Positions 33,762-44,124 of a DNA stretch of 64,000 nucleotides are shown here, in pieces (position 1 is the first letter of the stretch; every line of letters starts with the position of its first letter). Under the pieces are notes generated by a model. The model made no database searches, had not been told where the DNA came from, and saw only the letters and a list, made by a program, of their open reading frames with translations. The translations under genes and the position numbers were made by a program. This DNA comes from Allomyces macrogynus ATCC 38327 (lineage: Eukaryota > Blastocladiomycota > Blastocladiomycetes > Blastocladiales > Blastocladiaceae): NCBI GenBank assembly GCA_000151295.1, contig GG745329.1, forward strand, positions 259,268 through 323,267, in the 5' to 3' direction.

Positions 33762-35195
33762 GGCGAGCGGGGAGCTGCACGCGGTGGGGCGGCGAGGACC
33801 AGCGATCGGCCGTGTCGGGTCGTGCCGATGCGACCAGTTGCAGGGCAGCGCGCAGGTGCCGGAGCAGGCAAGAATGGTTTGCGGCGACGGCGACGAGTCC
33901 GGCGACCAAGCGGGTCGGCAGCGAGCAGATTGGTGGGTCAACACGAAACGCGCAAACGTGGAGCGCGCGGCGAGCAGCACGCCGGTGGGAACACACCAGC
34001 AGCCGTGGCCACGAGCGCGCACGCCGTTGCAGTCCGCTGGCGCTGGCAGGGAGGGCCCTCGGGCTGAGCGGCAGACCGCGGCACCAGCGGGCAACCCACG
34101 AGCGCAACTGAGCGGACGCAATGCGACGCGTGGACGCGATGAGCGGGAGGGACAACACGGGAGGATCGCAAGCACGGGCACAGCACACGTACGGCATGCT
34201 GAACCCGTCGTGACGAGTGCTGGAAACGCCCAGGAACACAGCGTCAGGAGTTGCGGAAATTGCTCTGCGGGGGGTACAAGACCGAGCAAACATCGACCGA
34301 CCGGGGGGCCGATCTGCGAGCGACCTGTGGGCGAGCGATGCATTGACGTGCTCACGCAAGAGCAGTCCGCGGCCAGTTGCATCGGGCGGCCCGGGTCGCG
34401 CACGGCGCGCAGAGCGAACGCGTCCGGTCCAGGGTCGCTGAGGTGTCCTGGCCGCACATCGCGCATCGGGACCGACTCATGCGGGCGAACAAGTGTGGGC
34501 ATCCGGTCGCCTGATGGCATTAGTGATGGGCCCGCCGTGCGGCCCGTGCGGCGCGGTGCACCGGCCAGCGCTGTGCCAGCCTGTCTGAACCGGGGGCCCG
34601 GCGCGATGCAAGGAAGCCGCAGTCCAGACGCGGACCAGAACGCGGCCCAGGCGCTGGCCCTCCGGATCGGAGATCTCGACTGCCGCTGATCGAAGTGACC
34701 TCACCCGGCCATGGACCTTCTCGCGTTGAAGTAAAATCAGCATGTAAGTATGTCCTTGACGTTGTCACGCTGCGCGCTGACCGCCGGGCAACACGGCGGC
34801 AGCTATCGACACAAGGACAGTGGGAACGCGCGACTTGGCCCTCCCTTCACGCTGAACCTGATCGCGCGGTTCCACTTGGTCGACACATGATTGCATCAAG
34901 TGCTGGCGCGTGAAAGCTGGTTGGCGTTGCCAAAAATTGTCGTCGATGTGGTGTTTTCACACCCAAGTGAAAGCTATTGGCGAGAGGTGGGGAGGTGGGA
35001 GACGAAGCAACAAGTGAGCACGTGGATCTGACTCAAATAATTTTTGGCTGCCGAGCTTCGACCTTGCTGCTGGTCATTTCCGTCCAACCGTCGTCAACCA
35101 TTTCTGGCCATCTCCGTTCTGCAAATTCCACCAATAGTTGACGCAGTGGCAGCGAGCGAGCCGCGACAATCAAGATCCAGCAATAATTGTTCGGC
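33762..35195. other. Divergent intergenic region (hybrid kinase / RPP1)
   Basis: About 1.4 kb. Long open frames on both strands in 33.8-34.7 kb are compositionally biased and match nothing recognisable. The right 500 nt are AT-richer and include the RPP1 promoter. No TATA box is obvious. Confidence 0.4.
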
Positions 35196-36490
35196 ATGCT
35201 TTGCGATTTCAACGTGGCCTGGCCAACCAGCGCCCTCAACGTGCAAGCCAACGTGGACGCGGCGCGCAAGACCGCGGCCGACCTCGTGGCACGTATGTCG
35301 TCAGCGTTGCCGTCGCGTGTGAAGGAATTTAGCAGTGGCGGCAGAAGAACAAGGCCACAGCGTCCATGACCAACTTCTGACCCTTGGTCGGTGTGCGAGG
35401 ACGGCCAACAGTGGGCTTTCATGTCGTCGCTTTCAACCAAGTCGTCCAGGGCAAGGTGCCCATCAACCTGACCAACAACGTCGAGCTCGTGGACCCGGTC
35501 GAGTGGAAGAGCGACGCGCAGCTGATCATGACGGCGCGCGGGCAGGGCAAGCAGCAGATCAAGCAGCTGAGCCGGGTCACGGTCGTGCTCGAGGATCCGT
35601 CGCAAGTTTCGTCCTTGGTATGTGGTCTGTTCGCGATTGTGACTCCCATTTGGTCGGACTGCTACATTGCATCGGTCACGATGGTCGGTTTGTATCTAGT
35701 CGACGGCTGCGAGCAACCTGAGCCAGTTTGACCTTCTCGCCGTGTGCCCGACAAGCGAAAAGCTATGGGCCGCGTGCTGCCAAACAGTTGAGTGCGACAT
35801 TATCTCGCTCGACCTCTCGCAGCGCCTGCCGTTCCACTTCAAGCACTCGATGGTCGGCGAGGCCGTGCGGCGCGGCATCATGATCGAGATTGCCTATTCG
35901 GCCGCGTTCAAGGGTGCGTGCGTGCGCGGTTCGTTTTGGTGCTCGCTTGTTGCGTTTTGCTCACGTTGCCGACGAGCGTAGACAATACGGCCAAACGCAA
36001 CCTCATAGCGAATGCGACCAATTTGATGCGCGTTTGCAAGGGCCGGAACGTTATCCTGTCGTCGGGCGCCAAGACGGTGCTCGAGACGCGCGGTCCCCTC
36101 GACGTGGTCAACCTGTACGTTTTCCTCGCGCCTGTCTTCGAACCCGACCCAAAACTCACGACAATCCTGCGTTACGAGTGGTTGCCTCCTTGGCATGAGC
36201 CAAGACGACGCAAAGCACGCGATTTCGACCAACTGCCGCGCCGCGCTCATTCACGCCGGTACGCGCTCACCAACGTATTCCCGTCAGCACTACACTGTGG
36301 ACTAAACTCTCCACCATCATGTGTTCGCATAGAAACGAGGCGAAAGACGTTCCGCGCCGCGGTCACGTACGAGCCCGTCGGGGACGTGCCAGACGAAGCG
36401 GCATGGACCGTGGGTCTGGGCGGCGCCGACGACTTTGTTGGCTTTGGCAACGAGAGTGAGAGCGAGGAGGACGACGCAATGGAGGATTAG
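35196..36490 (+). CDS. RPP1: RNase P/MRP subunit p30 (RPP1)
   Basis: Six exons: 35196-35292, 35412-35617, 35727-35913, 35982-36114, 36179-36258 and 36333-36490; phases agree and give 286 residues. The protein is a PHP/TIM-barrel-like subunit of nuclear RNase P and RNase MRP, which trim tRNA and rRNA precursors. Diagnostic segments: MLCDFNVAWP at the start, ALGFHVVAFNQVV across the first intron, FDLLAVCPTSEKLW, DIISLDLSQRLPFHFKH, then RRGIMIEIAYSAAFKD and TAKRNLIANATNLMR. GRNVILSSGAKTVLETRGPL and MSQDDAKHAISTNCRAALIH close the conserved part. A short acidic tail (NESESEEDDAMED) ends it. Two donors are the canonical GTATGT. Confidence 0.9.
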
Positions 36491-36871
36491 TTGTAGAAAT
36501 CATGGGCGAGTTGGGTGTGATATTGGGGTCGTGTTTTGCTGTTTTGTTCGGTCTGCATGTTGGTCTGTGGTGATTTTGCGGCGCTCTTCTGGTTGTTGCA
36601 CTGCATGGCAACCGCGCACGTGGACCCAGCCCACCGCGTCGTTTGCCATGGCCGCGAAGGTCCCCGCGCCAACGCAAACCAAGAAGACAGCGCGCGTGGT
36701 CCACGGCGGGCGGCCCACCAGAATGCAAGACCAGGCGCGAACGTGGCCCGAGTCAACACGAGAGCAAAAGCTTCAAAGACGCGGCCCCGCCCGCCCCGGT
36801 CCTCTCTCCCGTAGACCGCTCGTTCCACCTCGACCTCGTCTCCACCGACCCCCTCCCCACCACCTATCAAT
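36491..36871. other. Intergenic, RPP1 3' region and GIS2 promoter
   Basis: About 380 nt; the right part is a CT/CA-rich leader (CCCCCTCCCCACCACCTATC) just before the start codon of the zinc-knuckle gene. Nothing else is recognised. Confidence 0.4.
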
Positions 36872-38413
36872 ATGCAGTCGTTCGGCGGTAACCGTCCCCG
36901 TGGGTGCTTCAACTGCGGCTCGAGTGAGTAGCGCGAAGTCCTTTTTTCCTGTGATTGCGTGGTCCGGCGTCCGCCCCCTCCCGCCGTCGCGGCCCAGCCG
37001 TCCTTCCCCGCGTCCCGAAGCTCGCGTGCGCGCCCGCAACAAGCAACCTCGACTACAAGCCGGAAGAACGCGCCATGCTGCGACCGACCGGCAAGTCGTG
37101 CTGGGAATCCTCGCGTGTGGAGCTATCTGCGCCCCTCTTCCCGTTATGGTACGCCTACATTCTCGTTTTGGGTTCTGCCCGCTCTGTCCCGCCCGCCCGC
37201 TCTCGGTGTGGTCTCCCCCCTTGCCTTGCCCGTTCCCCCCTCTCTCCCATGAGTAGCCGCTCAGCGCTTCTGCGTCGAGCGGTGGTGCGATGAAGTGGTG
37301 AGCAGTGAGTCGGTTGGATGGATGGTGTTGGACGACGCGGCGTTAGCCCGTCGGGATTGTCGTTGGCGTCGTGGGTCGCGTGTCGTGTCGTGTCGTGTTG
37401 TCGTGTGTGGACGTGTGATGACGATGGTTGTGTGGTCTCCTTCCTTCGCTCCCCCTCTTCTTTCCGCCGTACCCCCTATCCTCTCCTGTTGAACGTAGTG
37501 TTGTGGGCGTGGGTGCCTGAGGCTATCGAGTTTGTCGGGTGGTTCGGTCGAGCGCGGCAAGGGTGACGAAGTGATCGAGTCGAGTCGGTGGTTGTGTGGA
37601 TCCGGTCCCGGGGCAACGGCGCGAAGGCCATCGAGTCGCTGGAGGGCACGTAGAGGAACGTCGTTCCGAAGTGGGTGCTGCTCCAGGCGGGTGCCGAGGT
37701 GCTGTGTGGGTCGGGTCTACTATCGTCGACGTTGACGGAGGTCGAGGACTAGGAGATCGAGTGCGATGGCAAGTGGAAGGGCGGCGGCAAGCGGGCATCG
37801 AGTCGGGCGGGCGTCGTGGTTATGGAGGGTGCCGAGTGTTGTTGGAACGACGGTCCACTGACATTCTCCCCCTCTCTTGCGGCACCAACCAGCCGAGCAC
37901 CAGGCTAAGTTCTGCACGCAGAACGTCAAGTGCTACAACTGCAACGGCGAGGGCCACACGTCCCGCGAGTGCCAGATGCCGCGTGCCGAGAAGGCGTGCC
38001 ATCGCTGCAACGAGATCGGCCATCTTGCTCGTGACTGTACGTTTGTTTGCCAGTTATCTCGAGTCGAGTGATCAAGGCCGTGATCGCGGATTGCTGACTC
38101 CCACCCACCTTCGCCTCCCCTCCATCCACGCATAGGCCCCACGAACCCGATGCCGCCGCAGGAGTGCTACAAGTGCGGCCAGATTGGCCACCTGTCGCGC
38201 AGCTGCCCGCAGAACATGTCGGCCGAGCAGGGCCCCAAATGCTTCTCGTGCGGTCGCTTTGGCCACTTGTCGCGTGAGTGCCGCCAGGGTCGCGCCTGCT
38301 TCAACTGCGGCCGCGCCGACCACATTTCGCGCGAGTGCCCCGAGCCCAAGAAGCCGCAGACGTGCCGCAAGTGCGGTGTCGAGGGCCACATCATGCGCGA
38401 GTGCCCCAACTAA
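36872..38413 (+). CDS. GIS2: CNBP/GIS2-type protein with seven CCHC zinc knuckles
   Basis: Exons 36872-36923, 37893-38036 and 38136-38413 give 157 residues. Seven C-x2-C-x4-H-x4-C knuckles fill the protein: CFNCGSTEHQAKFC (split by intron 1), CYNCNGEGHTSREC, CHRCNEIGHLARDC (its last Cys split by intron 2), CYKCGQIGHLSRSC, CFSCGRFGHLSREC, CFNCGRADHISREC and CRKCGVEGHIMREC. Seven knuckles and this length are typical of Gis2/Byr3/CNBP, which bind G-rich or purine-rich single-stranded nucleic acid and act in translation. Intron 1 has a strong GTGAGT donor and a CCAG acceptor but is 969 nt, far longer than other introns in the window. That the knuckle completes exactly across it supports the splice. 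Confidence 0.9.
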
Positions 38414-39007
38414 GTCGTGCCGCGATGCCTGGACCTTCGGGACGGGAACCGGGTTGTGCGGGGTTGGCGAGCGGTTCGAGTGCGTTGCACGGCGGTGCAA
38501 TGTGTGGGACGGCGTTGACCGTTGCGGTTCGGGTCGTGTCGTGTCGGCGAGTCGTTTGGCCGTGATAAAACATTCTTTCTTTTTCATTTTGGTGGCGATT
38601 TTGGTGGGCTGCGTTGTGCGGAGTCTTGGCCGGTCCTGGGCCCTGGTGGGCGATGTGCTTGCGCTGCGTTGTGCGCCTTCAGTTTTCAAATGCGACCTGA
38701 CAAACCTGTTCGTGGCCGAACTTGCTGACCTTCCGACAGCGGAAAACGAGCTGAGAAATGGCCGGGAGTGCGCGAGAGGCAGGGTCGTTGCGGGTGCGAC
38801 TTGCAGAAGGCGGTCATCCAGCAACGGCCCACGTGCCTCCACATGACAGCCTATACAGACCGCGTTGAAGCCTGGACGGCCGCCAACCACCAACGACGAC
38901 GACGACGGACAACCTCGCACAGGAATCAACACCGGCAGTCTCGGCAATTCGTTTCCGTCGATACCCCACCCATCAAGTGACTTTTCTCACGCAACCGACC
39001 CAACACC
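38414..39007. other. Intergenic, GIS2 3' region and IMP4 promoter
   Basis: About 590 nt. A T-rich stretch at 38571-38597 (CATTCTTTCTTTTTCATTTT) is probably GIS2 3' UTR. No further feature is seen. Confidence 0.4.
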
Positions 39008-39665
39008 ATGCAACGCCGCGACGCTCGTCTCCGCAAGGAGTACCTCTACAAGAAGGCGCACGAGCAGCAGGAGCAGGCGACCTTTGAAAAGAAGCAGCAA
39101 GTCAAGGCCGCCTTGGAGTGTATGGATGATCCCCACCCGTGCAGCATGACCCTGCCGCTCGGCGCAGTTGACCACGTCGCGATTTTGCTGCGGTCGCGTT
39201 TGCTGGTCGCCGTGACCGGGCACTGACGCCTTATCTATAGATGGCATGATCATCACGCACTTCCCGTATGGCCCTACCGCCTACTTTACGTTGCACAACG
39301 TCGTCTTGCGGCACGACATTGCTGACAAGGGCACCGTTTCCGAAGCCTACCCGCACCTGATCTTCCACAACTTCAACACCAAGCTCGGCGAGCGCGCGAA
39401 GAACATTCTTAAGCACTTGTTCCCGGTGCCCAAGGAGGACTCGAAGCGCGTCATGACCTTTGCCAATACCGACGACCATATTTCGTTCCGCCACCACGTC
39501 TACTACCCGACGGGACCGAAATCGGCCGAGATTGCCGAAGTCGGGCCGCGGTTCGAGGCGCGGTTGTACGAGATTCGATTGGGCACAGTCGATATGAAGG
39601 ACGCCGACGTCGAGTGGGCGCTGCGGCCATATCACCGCACGGCGCGCAAGCGCGAGTTGTTGTAG
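39008..39665 (+). CDS. IMP4: U3 snoRNP protein IMP4, missing the N-terminal half of the Brix domain
   Basis: Exons 39008-39119 and 39241-39665 give 178 residues, against about 290 in the family. The N-terminus ([23 protein letters not shown]) is the conserved IMP4 start. The second exon begins at [20 protein letters not shown] and continues through [35 protein letters not shown] and ISFRHHVYY. It ends with [20 protein letters not shown] and [17 protein letters not shown]. The roughly 110 residues that should lie between, including the TSRDPS sigma-70-like Brix motif and the RGNY segment, are absent. Only a 121-nt stretch with GTATGG and CTATAG ends is present, and it joins the two parts in frame. 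IMP4 acts with IMP3 and Mpp10 in 18S rRNA processing. Truncation could be real or an assembly loss. Confidence 0.8.
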
Positions 39666-39850
39666 AGGCGCCGCGCGTGGAGCGAGGAGAAAGGGGGTCC
39701 TGGCTCACCAACCGTGGGCGGTTTGTTGGTGCGTCGGGCGTGTATCATCTTTTTTGGGCTTGAACCGTATACATTTTGCTCTCGGGCATCGGGTGTGCTT
39801 GCATTTGCGCTATTGCTTGGCCTCGCAAATCTCTCGGGCGACCACTCCGA

Positions 39851-40579
39851 CAAACGACGCATGCGATGCGAGTTTGACCTTTCCAGCTTGTTTGGCTCGT
39901 CTGAACAGCCTTCGACGGTACTGTATAGGTCGATATTTACCAAACTGCAATCGAAACCAACGCCAACTTCGTCGCTGTGCACCAACCTGAAGAAAACAAA
40001 ACCAAATGACGACGACGGAACACCAACCGACCCGGCCACGACCGACCGACCTCACTTACGAATAGGCCGCCACCTTTTCGCGCAACTGAGCGAGGAACTG
40101 CGGGAAACTCGGCGCATACTCGGCGCGGTCCTCGATGAGCAGGCCAAGCGTCCACATGCGCAGGATCGGATCCGCATCCTCCTTGACGACATGTACCTTG
40201 GGCCAAATGGTTGAGTTTTGCAGCGCGCGCGCGCGCCACGTGTTGATCAAGTTGAGTGCGCGTTCCGCGTACGCGTGACCCGTAGGCTGCAAAACGATCG
40301 GGCCCGAGGGCACCTGGTCGTACGACTGGATGCTGTTCCCAAATAGGCCCGCGAGCAAAGTCGGGTCGGCGTGCCGCGAGACCCACAGGTACATGCCGAC
40401 GCCATCGAACAGGACGTAGACGCCATTGCGCTCGAGCCGCTCGGACGTCGACGGCAGCGGGTATGGCGGCAACTTGATAGCGCCGTCGACGACGGTACCG
40501 AGATCCTGCGTCTCGAGCAGGATGCGGTGCAGCGGGTAGAAAGCGGGGTGCAGCTGGTGCAGGATCGGCTCCATTTGCC
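39851..40579. repeat. First copy of a perfect 729-bp direct repeat (likely assembly artefact)
   Basis: The sequence from CAAACGACGCATGCGATGCG to the last base before the N run reappears, apparently without change, at 40680-41408. It covers the SEC24 3' flank and its last 524 coding bases. Copy length is identical on both sides of the gap. Confidence 0.95.
40056..40579 (-). pseudogene. Duplicated 3' fragment of SEC24 (assembly copy)
   Basis: This encodes the last 174 residues or so of SEC24, ending at the same TAA-adjacent context as the full gene (stop at 40056-40058). It is cut by the N run. It lies within the 729-bp repeat and is not a separate gene. Confidence 0.9.
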
Positions 40580-40679
40580 NNNNNNNNNNNNNNNNNNNNN
40601 NNNNNNNNNNNNNNNNNNNNNNNNNNNNNNNNNNNNNNNNNNNNNNNNNNNNNNNNNNNNNNNNNNNNNNNNNNNNNNN
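40580..40679. other. Assembly gap of exactly 100 N
   Basis: One hundred consecutive N, a conventional placeholder for a gap of unknown size between contigs. Confidence 0.99.
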
Positions 40680-41408
40680 CAAACGACGCATGCGATGCGA
40701 GTTTGACCTTTCCAGCTTGTTTGGCTCGTCTGAACAGCCTTCGACGGTACTGTATAGGTCGATATTTACCAAACTGCAATCGAAACCAACGCCAACTTCG
40801 TCGCTGTGCACCAACCTGAAGAAAACAAAACCAAATGACGACGACGGAACACCAACCGACCCGGCCACGACCGACCGACCTCACTTACGAATAGGCCGCC
40901 ACCTTTTCGCGCAACTGAGCGAGGAACTGCGGGAAACTCGGCGCATACTCGGCGCGGTCCTCGATGAGCAGGCCAAGCGTCCACATGCGCAGGATCGGAT
41001 CCGCATCCTCCTTGACGACATGTACCTTGGGCCAAATGGTTGAGTTTTGCAGCGCGCGCGCGCGCCACGTGTTGATCAAGTTGAGTGCGCGTTCCGCGTA
41101 CGCGTGACCCGTAGGCTGCAAAACGATCGGGCCCGAGGGCACCTGGTCGTACGACTGGATGCTGTTCCCAAATAGGCCCGCGAGCAAAGTCGGGTCGGCG
41201 TGCCGCGAGACCCACAGGTACATGCCGACGCCATCGAACAGGACGTAGACGCCATTGCGCTCGAGCCGCTCGGACGTCGACGGCAGCGGGTATGGCGGCA
41301 ACTTGATAGCGCCGTCGACGACGGTACCGAGATCCTGCGTCTCGAGCAGGATGCGGTGCAGCGGGTAGAAAGCGGGGTGCAGCTGGTGCAGGATCGGCTC
41401 CATTTGCC
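40680..41408. repeat. Second copy of the 729-bp direct repeat
   Basis: Matches 39851-40579 with an offset of 829 bases. This copy is continuous with the full SEC24 gene and is therefore the one to keep. Confidence 0.95.
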
Positions 41409-43979
41409 CAACGCGCAGGAGTTCCATGGCGGCGGCGCGCTGGTCGACAGTGAGCAGCGGGTGAATGCGCAGCGCCGGGTGCTTGATGAGCCCGAGGCAC
41501 AGCAGCGGGAAGAGCTTGAGGTTGACGGGGCACTGCAGCTGCGTGGCCGCGGCCGCGTTGTTGCCGCCCTGCACCGTCTTGTAGACGCCGAGAATGTCGA
41601 TGCACTTATTGATGATCGCGTCGCGCGCGTCCTCGAGTTTCGACTCGACGGCGCGTTCCACGGCTTTACGCGCCAGTAGGTTCACGAGCGCGCCCGGGTC
41701 GGCGGCGTGGAAGATATCGGCCAGGTTGGTGGTCACGGGCAGTGCCAGCGTGATCACGCGAATGCGCCGCTCGCCGTAGGCCGTCGTGTGCAACAGCGCC
41801 GTCTGGAAACACACGACCGACGACTGGATCGTCTCGTCGATCGCGACCTCGATCGCGTACGTGTTGTCCGGGTTGACATTGGGCAGCGCCAGCAGGTCGG
41901 TCGACCGCACAAAGAAGTTCCCGTGGTAGACCGACATGCGCAGGCCGCGGCTCGCGCGCACACGGAGCACGGCCTCGAGCGCGATCGGCCGCCCAAGGAA
42001 ATGACTCAGTTCCTGCGCAAGTTTTTCGGCATCGTCCTTCTTGGCCGCCGACCAGCCCGGGTAGAGGTAGGTGTTGCCCGCCGTGAACCGCGGTGCACAG
42101 CACAGCGTCGCCACGTCAATACCCGTGCCCTGCGCAAACAGAAACATGTCGACTGAGACTTGCGTGCGCGAACAGTCAACGGCAAACTGCTTGTAGAATG
42201 GCGACGTGGGTTGCAGCAGCGACGCGTCGAGCCGATTCTTGTCGTCCCGCGGCTTGAGCGCGCCGGCCTGCAAGTTGGGCAGCGACGTTTGCAGCACGAC
42301 AATCTTGCCGCCAATCGGCGAGGCCAGCTGGTAGGCGGCCTGCAGCGCCGGACCCAACGCGTTGCCCACGTTCTGCGTGTTCAGGTGCATAGCTGGCAGC
42401 TTGTCGAGCAGCGACGTGATCTGTGCCTTGCATTCGGTCAGGTTCACGAGCAAGTCTTCGGGCAGCGGCAAAAACACGTCGTCGAGGTCGCCGACCACGA
42501 GCATTTGCGGCTCAGAGAGGTTCGCGTTGAGGTTGTAGAAGTGCAGCGCCGAGTCGACGGTAATGAACCCGACGAGCGTGCGGTTGTCGGCATTCGGGAT
42601 GCGGTCGAGCGAGTTCTTGATAATATGGCACGCGGCGTGCAGCATGCCACACTGAATGGCCGCGTAGCTCACGTCCAGGATAAACAGGTAGAGCGGCGGC
42701 TGCGGAGGGCGCAGCATGTACTCGGACGGGGCCACGTACTCGACGACCGCGTGGTTGAGCTCGGGCCGCTGCCACCGGTCAATATAGGACTGCGTCGCCG
42801 AGTCAAAGTCAAACGCCTCGGGCACGTCGTTCGGAAAGTAGCACAGGTTGCACTTCCACCGCTGCCCACGGTCCAAAAATTGGACGTAGGGGTTGATGTA
42901 GGTGCGGCACCGACGGCACCGCACGATCGTGTTCGAGTTGATGACGGGGATCTCGGGCTCGCCCGGCTCGGGTCCACGGAACGGGGCAATGTAGAGCGCA
43001 AACGGAATCTTGCTCTTGGAGAGCAGCGCCGCCGTTTGCGGGACCACGTTGATGGTCGCGCGCTTGTAGGTAGGCGAGCAGTTTGAGTGCGGCGACATGG
43101 TGCACGCGGCCTGCGGCGAGAGCCGAATTGGCGGCGGCAGCGCGTGAATCTCGTGCGGTGCCGGCGGCGCGCCAATGAGCGAAATGGCCTGGTTCACGAT
43201 CGGCTGCATGATGGGCGTGCCGACGCCCAAGTGACTAAACGAGTTGGCCATGCCGTCGATGCTCGCGTTCATCGACAAGGTCGACCCGTAGGACGCCTTG
43301 GGGTAGAGCGGCATCGGCGTGTTGGGCTGCGGCTGCTGCTGGATGCTGTGCTGCGACACATTGTTCGGATCCGAGGTCATCGACTGGTTGAACGACTGGT
43401 TGGCCGCGAGGGGCTGCTGCTGCTGCTGCTGTTGCGGCTGCTGCTGGCCGTAGCTCAGCGCTGCACCGCCCGTGGCGAGCTGCGAGTACGACGTGGACGG
43501 CGAGGGCGCGCCAAACGGATCCGGGTCAGGCACCGACTGCTGGTAGGCCTTGGTGATCTGCTCCGGGTAGAGACGGCGACGCGTCGATGCCGGATGGTGT
43601 CCCGCAGCGGCCTGTTGTTGATCGAGGGGCGAGGGAGCGGCCGCGCCAGCTTGAGGGGCTCCTGGTTGGGGCTGCTGCTGATACTGCGCATTGGGCGACT
43701 GCTGCTGCTGGGTGTACGCTGGCGGCGCGCCAGGCGCACCCGGAGCAGGGTAGCCCGTTGAAGCAGGTTGTCCACCTGGCGGGTAGCCTGGCGCGGGAGC
43801 CGCGCTGGCAGGACGCGCGCCGTTGGGCGGGGCCCCTGCAGCAAAAGGAAAACGGCGCGGTCAGCGAGATGGAACGCCACGAATCCACGGCGGATCGGTC
43901 TTGTGGATCAGCATACCAGGCGCGCCGGGATAGTAGGGCTGCTGCTGCGGCTGGCCGTACGGGTTTGTCGAGGCCGGCC

Positions 43980-44010
<31 letters not shown>

Positions 44011-44124
44011 TGGTGCTTGTTGGCCAGCGTACTGGCCGGGCTGTTGCTGGCCCGGCTGCGGGATCGCGGCTTGCGGCACGCCGTGCACGACGCCGGGAAC
44101 GCCGTAGGGTCCGCCACGGAACAT
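40885..44124 (-). CDS. SEC24: COPII coat subunit SEC24 (Sec24A/B type)
   Basis: Exons 44124-43917 and 43835-40885 give 1052 residues. Sec24 is the cargo-binding subunit of the COPII inner coat on ER exit sites. The first 200 residues are Gln/Pro/Gly-rich with two poly-Gln runs. Then come NCSPTYKRATINVVPQTAAL (A/B-type signature), the zinc finger CRRCRTYINPYVQF with CNLC, and the trunk (PPLYLFILDVSYAAIQCGML, then LVGFITVDSALHFYNL). PTSPFYKQFAVDCSRTQVSV, the beta-sandwich, the helical domain and the gelsolin-like end (GVYVLFDGVGMYLWVSRHAD) follow, stopping at REKVAAYS. The 81-nt intron lies in the disordered N-terminus with GTATGC and TGCAG ends. A second, divergent SEC24 paralogue lies at the right edge of the window. 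Confidence 0.93.
43412..43434 (-). repeat. CAG (poly-Gln) repeat in SEC24
   Basis: GCTGCTGCTGCTGCTGCTG on the plus strand, encoding Gln on the minus strand within the disordered SEC24 N-terminus. Confidence 0.7.
43981..44010 (-). repeat. CAG (poly-Gln) repeat in SEC24 exon 1
   Basis: A run of ten CTG/CTT-like triplets on the plus strand encodes a nine- to ten-residue Gln tract. Such runs are prone to length variation. Confidence 0.7.

Noticed and set aside
33760..34689. A 309-codon plus-strand frame in the hybrid kinase / RPP1 spacer
   Set aside because: No family, biased composition, overlaps the antisense of the kinase N-terminus; nothing supports translation.
37415..37521. Possible C/D-box snoRNA in the GIS2 intron (GTGATGA and CTGA about 100 nt apart)
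   Set aside because: No terminal stem and no C'/D' boxes could be found; these motifs are expected by chance at this length.
40056..40579. A second, truncated SEC24 gene
   Set aside because: It is part of the perfect 729-bp repeat around an N gap and so is an assembly copy.
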